A stretch of 64,000 nt of DNA, taken from contig NC_087062.1 in assembly GCF_963678635.1 (NCBI RefSeq), positions 54,384,473-54,448,472 of the forward strand, in the 5' to 3' direction. The notes under the pieces are model-generated. The model was given only the letters and a program-made list of their open reading frames with translations, made no database searches and was not told the DNA's origin. This DNA is from Symsagittifera roscoffensis. Its lineage: Eukaryota > Xenacoelomorpha > Acoela > Convolutidae. A program made the translations under genes and the position numbers. This document shows, one piece after another, positions 24,794-34,700 of this stretch. Within the stretch, counting starts at the first letter, position 1. The number at the start of each line of letters is the position of its first letter.

Positions 24794-25360
24794 CTACTTG
24801 TTTGAGAATCTCCTGATCTCGTCTATCTTTTTCATGGGTTCCAATTCTTCAGGTTCTTTCATGTTCACCCTCATCGGTTTACTTTGCTGCATCTCCAGCA
24901 TTGCTAGTAAGAACAAGGCTTTCGTTCGCTCATCGCCTTCCTTCAACATTTTAACACAAGTGTTTAATGCAGGTACTGAAATCTGCTCTATCAGGAATCG
25001 AATGAAACAGAGAGCGTCTCTCCGCTTCGCACACGCTACTGCTGCTCCCTCCTGGACTATCAGATCCCTCAGATTCGTCATAAGGAAAACCTTTTCTTCT
25101 TTTGATCTCTTTCTTTCTTCTGAATCATATTCTTCGCGAGTCAGTCCCATCATACACCAGGCGAACCTGAGTTGTAACTCTGTCCTTACGTAAGGTACTG
25201 CCACGAGAGCATGTATTCTTGGCGTAGTCCTCATTTCTTCCTCGAAATACCTTAATACTACTGCTTTCCATGGAAGGCTCACCAACTGCTCTATCGTTTC
25301 TGCCTGTATGTCAGACGAAGCTAAATTCCCGTACGCCTTCTGCTTGGTCCATCGATTCAT
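24794..25360 (-). CDS. Open frame of unknown function in the LTR element, 188 codons
   Basis: First open frame after gag-pol on the element strand, separated from it by about 420 bp. The product looks fully alpha-helical with many Glu, Arg and Lys residues and several Cys. No recognised family. It could be the start of an accessory or subgenomically expressed gene; that is inference. Confidence 0.5.
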   Translation of the reverse strand: MNRWTKQKAYGNLASSDIQAETIEQLVSLPWKAVVLRYFEEEMRTTPRIHALVAVPYVRTELQLRFAWCMMGLTREEYDSEERKRSKEEKVFLMTNLRDLIVQEGAAVACAKRRDALCFIRFLIEQISVPALNTCVKMLKEGDERTKALFLLAMLEMQQSKPMRVNMKEPEELEPMKKIDEIRRFSNK

Positions 25361-25782
25361 CCAAGTTGAAGTTATCCATTCTTTTCTTTCAAGTTTGATT
25401 CGGTTTTGATTCCAAGATTTTGACTCAAGTGAGTAATTAAATGATCAATCAGGATCTAGAAAAGAAGTCACAAATATCACACTTGTCTGTTTCACCTTAA
25501 CATATATCGTTAAAATTTGCTTAAAAACAGTTCAGATAAAAAGATATTTGTCCTAAAATTTATTAAAATCAATTGGTTTCTAAAATTTTGGAATTCGACC
25601 TAAGATTGGACAGTCCAAACTTTGGATCTATTCCCAAGATCGTCATTTAGTTGTTCATGGTCACTAACCCCTACTTACCCATGATCTTAATAACCTAACA
25701 CATAACATAACATAACATAACACATCTTACATACAACTTAGTCTTTGGCCTAACACTCTCTCGCACATCACTCAGCCTATAC

Positions 25783-28700
25783 TTAAGTAATATTTCTTAT
25801 GTAGATATACTTGTATGTTCGTATCAGGAATATCACGTGTACAAGCGCGTACAATTCCCGAGGATGCAGTCTTCCTCTATTTGGATCGTACACTGGAAGC
25901 GAGAGCTCCTTCACGTCCATTTCCACAAGGAAGTCCCTCAGCCTCGTCAAAGACAAGACTAGGTTTTCTGGGTCCACGTGCTGCTTTTCTGTCGCCCTCG
26001 TTTCCAAGAAGCATAAGTACTCTCCCGGTATCTGCGACACCACCGGAGGTAAGGCTGCTACGCCCCCTATCCCTGGTCTCTGCTTCCAAAGGAATTCCAC
26101 GTTTTTATATTCCCTCTTAAAATCTGCCGCTAGCGCCGTCCTAAAACTCATGTCTGCGGTGATTGCTATCGCACATGTTCTGTTTGTGAGTATGAAATCA
26201 CTGTCTGTTAGTATTATGTTACTAGAATATTCATTTGGTAAATTAAAATATGACTCAACTACCCTGCCTATATCAGGTTTCTTAGGTTCTTCGCCTGTTT
26301 CTGCTTCTAAGTCTCCTGTTTCTCTTGCTATTCTTAATTTTTTTATTATCAAGTTTTCAGTGTGGGTAAGTCCTACCCCCACTCCCCGGACAAAAATATC
26401 CATCAGCGTCCCCGTCGATCGCATACCGGGTATTAAGTCAAGGTTAGAAGCTGGAATGAGAAGTTGTCCTTCCTGGGCAGCCCAGGAAGGATCATCTCGT
26501 TCGGTCTTAATGTATTTCGCGCTTTCACGATCTACGTCTTGAATCGTAACGCTGGTCTCTTTAGGGTCTGATTTCATTTCGTTCAGCCACTCTAAGACAC
26601 GCAGGTTCGTCTGGTCTTGTTCATATGACTGCTGTTGCTCATCGTCAAATTCTACCTCGGGTTTCGACCAGTCGTCAACCCACTCATCGTTATGATCATC
26701 GACTATGTCAATGTCTTGTGACACAGTTATTTCTTCTAAACCCACTACTTCCTCCACTATTTTCTTTAGATCTATCCTATCCACTACAAAGTCGTCACCG
26801 TAAGGATTGTATTTCTTTCTTGGTCTCGTCCCGTCCTTCTGACGAGTCTGCATCGTGAACGGAAGGTCCGGTTCGAAGTTCTTGGGAACCTCTGTCTGTT
26901 CGGGATCCTGCCAATCTTCCTCTGCGTAGGGTAAGGTTTCATCGTCCGCTTCGATCTGTTCGTTTGGATCCAGGTCCAATGGTGTATCCGTACCTTCCTC
27001 TACGACTTCGTTTCCATCGTTCTTCTCCCTGGTGCCTTTTTCATTGACCTCACAAGCAGGATCCATCATTAGATAATCCCCTTCTTCCATGTCTGCAGGT
27101 ATACACCAGTCTTCTGTCGATGGATTGTGTGGCTTGATGTTCTCGTAGTGGGCGGCTCGGCCAGTACTCAGTCTATAAAAGCGTCCCTGTTGGTGCACCT
27201 CTGTAATCATGAAGGGTCCCCTCCACTTCTTCAGAAGCTTCTTTGTCCCTTTCGGTGGTATAACGTTCTGAAATACCCATACGTAGTCTCCCACCGAGTA
27301 AGCCTTTGCACCAGCTGCTTTCTTGTCGAATCTTTTCCTCTGCCTTGCCTGTGCCTGCTGAGTGTTTCGTCTACACAAGTCGTTCAACTCCTGTTGGCGT
27401 CTGATCACATCCCTCACGTAGACCTGTGGGGACATTTTCTTTCCCTCATATTCTGGGTAGAAGAAGGTTAAGGGTAAAGACTTTTCGTGTCCAGTTAGCA
27501 TCATGTGTGGACTGACTCCAGTGGTGGAGTGTTGCGTGCTATTATAAGCTCCCTTCACCTGCGGAAGGTATCTGTCCCAATCGGTCATGTACCTGGAACA
27601 ATATACCCTCAGCATCGACACTAACGTCCTATTCTGTCTTTCCACTAAGCCATTCGTCTGAGGGTGGTATGTCGTGGAGTGAGCCTGAGCGACTTGTGAC
27701 CTTCTCATAAGCTCTTTCGTAAGCTCGCCTACGAAAGCCGTTCCATTGTCCGATTGAAACGTCATTGGACAACCATGTCTTGCTATCCACGTTTTGATCA
27801 GGTGGTCGCATGTCTCTTCCGCCGAGGCAGTGATGCAGGGCACGGCCTCTGCATACTTCGTGAAGTGATCTATCATGACCAAGACTTGGTTGTAACCGCT
27901 GTCTGTCATGCATATCTTCTGGTGATCTATCTGCACCACCTCGTTGAATTCAGACGACTCAATTGATTGTAAAGGAAATCGCAACTTCCTAGGATCCTTG
28001 ACCTGTTGGCATGACAGACATGCTGTCACCCATTTCTCGCATGCCTTTTTCATCCCGGGCCACTCAAAGCGCTTCAGGATCCTCTGATACACTTTGTCGA
28101 TCCCTTGATGGCCCATCTGATCATGCGACCTGAATAATAGTTCTGTCTGATAGAGTTGCGGCAACACTATCGCGTTATATTTGTATAAGACCTTGTCTTC
28201 TTCTCTTCTCCTGCAAGCCACGATCCCGTCCTTGTTCAGATATAATCTCCCCTCCTTCTGCATGAAGTATTGTCTCAGGATCCTATAGCTGTCTTCTTCC
28301 AGGTCACCTTTGTCAGGTGCACCGTTTTCTATCCACCTTTTTAGGTTGCTTGTCATGCGATCATTTCTCTGCGCCCTTAGAAGGTCCGAGAGTCTGTATC
28401 TCGCCTTCAAGTACGTCTTCATGACTCTCATCTGACTATTCAGCTCGTTGGGCTGATGTGTGTCTTCTTCCATCTTAACGCACCAAATCTTCGCCAACGG
28501 TTGTGTTTCTTGCTGAAACGGTTGAAGATCAGTCCTGACTACCTCTTTCTGCGGCAACAGGCTTATCGAACGTTTCGATACCGCTATCGTTTCTAAGTCA
28601 TCCGCTGCGTTGTCAAAGACTCTTTCGCTTGGTATTAGGTAGCGATCACTGTCAGGATCCTGGTACACTTCTCTGTCCAGGTCCTTTGCCCGAGTTTCCA

Positions 28701-31700
28701 CTAGTAGCGTGTGTATCGCTAGTTCTGACAGTTCCGATCCCGAGGTCGAATTCCTGTCGGAATAGGTATCCATTCCTGAGTTTCGGGATTCATCATCCGT
28801 CGAAGGTGTTGTGCTGGAGACTGCACGCTCCTCCAGATCATGTCTGTATTTCCTTCGCATCCATCTGAACTCCCCGGACAAAACCTTGTTCTCTAGGTCC
28901 TGTTTCTCCTCAGGAATTTTCTCGTCTATCTCGGACTCCCCGGACCAATTCACCTGTCCCGGGTGTTGATCTTGTGATCGCTGGTTTTTCTCCTTATCCT
29001 TCTCCCCGGACAAATAGTCTTGCAGCAGATTTTGTTTTACAACTTCACCCTCTTTATCCCGGTCTACAAAGGTGACAGTTTTCTTTTGCTTGCCGCTCTC
29101 CTGTCCTCTCTGTCCGTAAGAAGTACTGGTTAAAATCTCTTGGGGTATTGAGGATACTAGTTGCTGAACTATTGTCCTACAATCCCTCTCGTTCTCTTCG
29201 TGTTGTCGTCTGGACGGCATGATCTTCACCTTCTCACTGACTGTCAGCGATGCCACTGCTGCTGTCCACTCGGGGTCATCTCTGGTCACTTCTCTTTCTA
29301 ACAATCCACCCAGCATCCGCATTACTTGTGGTGTGACTTGCACCGTTTTATCCAATAATGAGAGGCTGTTTATATTCATGCGAGAGAGTTCTTGCTGGAC
29401 CAGGTTCGAGCGCAGCAACAAATCCAAGGGGACCGGATCCTCCTTGGACAGGATCTTTATCTCGGCTGCTTTCTCTACAGGTAACTCAGGGTGCCCTGGA
29501 ATTGGATGTCCTGATTTATCCAACCATCTCGTTAAGTGAAGCGCTTCATAATTTTCTTTGTCCAAAAACGAGAATCCCTCCTTTACTTCCGCCTGATTGG
29601 CCTGCTTCTGCTCCAATCTTTCATAGAACTCAGTTTTCTTACTGAGGCTGTCAGCATTCTGGTGTTTATCACGCATCCTATGTTCGATTATCATATGGTA
29701 GCCATCCAGTCTCACTATCCATCTACCAATATAACTCTGATCCATCGAGTAGGTCTTCAACCAGGATAACGCTCTGTTGTCCACGCGTAACTTGAAGGGA
29801 GCGCTCCCCAAGTATGCACGGTACTTCTCCACGAAGGTGACTACTGCAAACATTTCTGCTTTTGGTGCGCCATATTTCATCTCTGTGTCACTCAAGACTT
29901 TGCTGCCGTATGCAATGGGACGGAGAACTGTTCTTCCGTTCCATTCTTGCTCTTGATGCAATATTCCTGAGATGGCCACCACCGATGCGTCTGTGTCGAG
30001 AACATACATGCCCTTTTCTGTAGGCATGCCCAGCACTGGCGCTTCGCACAGTTCCCGCTTTATGTTCTCGAAGGCAACCTGTGCCTCATCGTTCCATTCG
30101 AACTTTTTCCCTTTGTTGCGCATCAGCTTCTGCATCGGGTACACCTTGTCCGCGTATCCTTTTATGAATTCTCGGTAGTAATTGGCAAACCCTAGGAAGC
30201 TCATGAGCTGTGTGTCCGTTCTTGGAGCTTTCCATGTCATCACTGCTTCTACTGCTTCCGGATCTGGCCTCACACCATGCCTGTCCACCATTCTTCCCAG
30301 GTACTTGATCGAATCCCTAAGGATTTCACATTTCGATGGTTTGCATTTCAAGCCTGCTCTTTTCATACATCCGAAGACCTCATCGAGTCGATCAATGTGA
30401 TCCTCCAGGGTTGGTGTCGCTATGACTACGTCAAACACGTAGCACATCAAGAGATTCCCGTACTTTTTGGTCACTCCTGTCAAAGCCTGAGCCATCAGCC
30501 TTTGAAAAGTTGCTGTTGCATTGCACAAGCCGAAAGGCATCCTCTTCCACTGGTACAACCCCAATTCGCACGCGAATCCGGTTTTCTCTCTGTCCTTCTT
30601 TAGCAGAGGAACCTGCCAGAAGGCAGAACCCAAGTCCAATGTGGTGAAGAACTTTGCATCACCAAGTTTGGATAGGCTCTCGTCTATTCGCGGTATCGGG
30701 TACGCATCTTTAATCGTTACCGCGTTCAAGTAACGAAAGTCGCAACAAAATCTAAGCTGCCCCCCTTTCTTTTTCGCCATGACTACCCCGCAAGCCCACG
30801 GCGATTTCGAGGGTTCTATCATGTCGTATTCAAGCAACATTTCTATTTCCGCTCGGCACGCTTCCGATTTATGTGGCGTCATTCGCCTTGCGCCTTCCCT
30901 ATGGGGAACGGCGCCCTCTTCTAGTTCAATTTCGTGTTCGACGAAATTACAGCAACCGATGTCCGCCTTATGTTTTGAAAATACTTCGGCGTTCCGATCT
31001 AGGAGGTCCCGCAATTTTTCGAAATCTCCCTCACCTATTTTTCCTTTCAAATGTTCTATTTCTGGCAAAACCGGTTTGTCAGAATCTAGTTCATATGACG
31101 AGGGGCGTTCCGGAAAATTCGAGCAGCTTGATAAGCCGTCGTTCGTTTCGGATTTCATTGAAAACAATTTATGAATAGATTTTAATTCATTAATTCTCTT
31201 TAAGATTTTATCTTTATTTGCATGATAAGGACAGTCTTTCACACTATATTTCTTCGAGTTTTCTGTCTCCTCATAGTCGGTCCTCATCGGCAAGGCGTAG
31301 CCAAGCTTCTTTCCACGCTGGATTGAAACAGTGGTGTCCAGTGTGTTCAACAACACACTGACACACAGTCCGTTTGGCGTTACCGAGAAGCTCCGGCCTA
31401 AAATCACCGAACTCTGACTATTTGGATTCGGTACTAAGCAAACCTGTTTGCTATCACTTAACGAATTTAAATTTCTCATTCTAAAAATTGCTACTACAGC
31501 TTGTCCTGGTTGTAACTTTACTTTTCTATCCAAAAAAACTGGTACCTTATTTTCATCTGTTATTATCCTATTAATTGGTCTCTTAACATACTTTCGGTCC
31601 GGGTTTCTAATCCGTATTAGACCGTTGTTCAAGTCAATCATCACGTCAAAATTCCTGACAAAATCTCTGCCCAAGATGAATTGGTCGGCGTCGTCCAGAT

Positions 31701-34700
31701 TCTCTACCACCAGGAAGCTCATCCAAAGGTCTCGTCCTCCCATGTGAAGGACCGTTATCGGTGTTCTTCCGGCTACGTAGATGGCTCCTTGATTTGCGGC
31801 GGCCAGTCGGAGGTTCGTAGGAATCAGATCTTCCCGTGTGAAGCCCATTCTTTCCCAAGTTTTTATCGGCATCACACTCACCACCGCTCCTGTGTCCAGA
31901 AGCCCTGTGACTCCGATTTTTGTTCCGTTGGTGTCGAGCAGGTGTGCTGTCACATCTGCTTCATATCCAATGTGTACCGCGTCTTGTTCCATCATGGCGT
32001 CATGGCCTATCCTGCGGACTTTGAGTTCCTCTTCACCCAAATAGATCTGCCCTATTTGGTCATCATCTGTCGTTACATAAGTCCTGGTGTAGATACTGAT
32101 CCCATCCACGTTCAGCATCACTTGATACGGCCCATAGACTTCTAGGTAGCGTCCATGAAGTTTCTTCATGCGAGGGCCACCCGTGGTTAGTAGTGCCCTC
32201 ACAGCCCTCGACTCGGTGCGTGGCTCCATCTGCCTCAGATAGTCTGCATATGTGTCCAAATGCATCAAAGTGAACTCAGATGGTTCACTCAGATTTCTGA
32301 TTACCTGATGCCCTGCCACCGAGATTATCGACTGTATTTTACTTCCTTGCGGTGCCATACCGAACCTCTGACCAGAGATAACATTAAGTTTCATGCTCAA
32401 GCTGCTTGGTGCTTTTGCCTCTTCAACTTCCGTTGCTTCAAAGGCGTTCAGTTGCTCCTGTAATTTTTCATTCTCCAGCTCGAGTTTCACCTTTTGCTCA
32501 ATCTCTTTCGTCACTAGTTCCTGCTGTACTCTATTTATAGCATCCCTCGCAGCTGCCCTATAATCGATTTTGAAGTCATCGGCCGCAGTTGCTGGTTCCG
32601 GTTCACGTGCTTCTTCTGTTACCGCTTGCATCTTCTTTGCCACCAGCTCTTGAGGTTTATCCTTTCTGCGTGCCTCCGCTTCACTCAAAAGTCGAGCCTT
32701 GCTGGCTTTCACTCCTGACAAAGCTTCTTCATGTCTTGGATGCTTGATGTCTGCCACTGCATCCCAGAATTGCGGACAATCTGATTTAAAATGACCTTCC
32801 AAATTACAAAAGAAACACCTCGGGCCGAATTTCGCAATTACTCCTCTCATGAAATCCTCATGATCCAACTCTGACGCATCTTCGTCCTCGAGGCTAAAGC
32901 CTATTGCTTTCATGCCTTGTTTGTAAGCTGGGCATGCTGACACATGATGGTCTGTTGAACTGCAATTAGCACAAGAACGTCTCTTGTCCATATCATCCCT
33001 CGGTTTGTACCAATTGTTCCCTTGGTTTGCTGGTCCGTTGTTAAAATTGCCATAATTGTTCTTGTAATATCCAGATCTCGAAGGAGGTTTCAACAAAAGA
33101 TACTCTTTTGATTTGAGCCTCAACTCCTCCGGTGTTGGCGCATTAGTTGATAGTGGTGTGTAATGCGTTGCTAGCATCGTACGAAGTTCATCATTTTTCA
33201 CACCATCGATGAATTTTGAGGCTACGGCCAGATTCATCCTTCGGTTTGACACATCGGGTTGGCTGCGTCTTCTCAGCATTTCCAAATCATCGAGAAACTT
33301 GTCTATTGTCTCATCTTCTCGTTGCCTCCGTTTCTCGAAGCGCATCATCGCCTGGTGCCCCTGCACCCCTGATCCGAAACGGTTTAACAAGATTTCGAAG
33401 ATTTTCTCAGCAGTGTCACGTTGATACTGTTTCTTGGCCATGACACAGTTCAGGGCTGTCCCTTCTAAGTTGCTGGTGAGCGCGCTGCATTCCTGTCTCT
33501 CCGACAAGTCCTCTTCCTCGAAATGCAGCTTCATTACCTCTATCCAGGTATCAATACAGCCATCAGATTCGTCTTTGTAGCATCTTGGCTTCTTAAAGAC
33601 TCTTCTGGACTTCTCACTGCGTTCATTGGTTCTAGATAACCTCGTCAGGAATGTCTCCAAAGACCTGTTCAGGGGTTCAAATGCTGTGGTCATTGCCGTA
33701 GCATCCCTTGAGTGTCCCGCTTGAGTGTCCTCACACCTTGTCGAAGGCTCTGTGTGCGGTGCATCCCTGCAATCCGAATCACCATGAGCGTTTCCTGCTT
33801 GACCTGCATGACTCCTCTTCGGGCTTGCATGCCCCTTGTTGCCGGAATCACTTCTCCCAGTCGCATGTGTGCCTTGCGTTGGTCGTTCGTCAGAGGTCTG
33901 TCTGTTCCCCGTTGAATTTGCTCTACTGTTCGGGCCCCATGCTGTATTACACCTTGTGGCATAGCCTGATGAACTGCCCCTGCCTCTAGTGGATCCATAT
34001 GTCTTCCTCCTTTGATGTTCATTGAAGTTCACCCTCGGTTCCCTGCTGGGACCTCCCGAGTTCGGCTCTCCTTCTTTTGGTCCACTCTTGCTGCTTAGTA
34101 GCCCGTCCAACCTATCCATGATAGCCTGCGTTCGCCTCTCCATCATCGCGTCTATCTTTGTGTCAAGAGACCCAAGAGACTGCTCTTGCTGAATTCTTAA
34201 CTTCTCCATGTCGGCTCTTAAGCGTAACTCCCTCTGTTCCGCCTCTCTTGTCATTCGCGACAAGTTCCTCGTCATATGTTCGTCCGTTCTTTTTTTCAAG
34301 CGTTTTTCGCTTCTGCCAACTTCTTGTCTGTTGCGGTTTATTTCTTCCCGCAGACTTTCTCTTTCAATGTGAACTGCTCTTTCTAGTTCACTCATCCTTA
34401 TCGACATCTGTTCATTTTGTTCTCCTAAACTGCCCACTATGTTGTTTAAGGCTTCCTCTAGTGCTGCCCCGTTATCCACGAGTGGCGTCACTAGTGGCGG
34501 TGTAACCCTGTCAGTCCCAGGTAACTTCGTGCTTGTCGAGATCCGGGCCTTGACTCTCTGCTTCAACGTCTTTTCATTATTTATTTCTGGATCCATTAAC
34601 GCATTGCCTAGCCCTCTGGTTCTACTGTCTTCAGTTTGTGGCTCCGAACTTGTCCTAATCGCGAAGTCCTTTGACTGGCCCGGTGTGTTTGCCTCCTTGC

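Noticed and set aside
25811-26542. 243-codon open frame on the + strand
   Set aside because: It lies antisense to the carboxyl end of the gag-pol frame and has no recognisable domain; the - strand reading is clearly the coding one.
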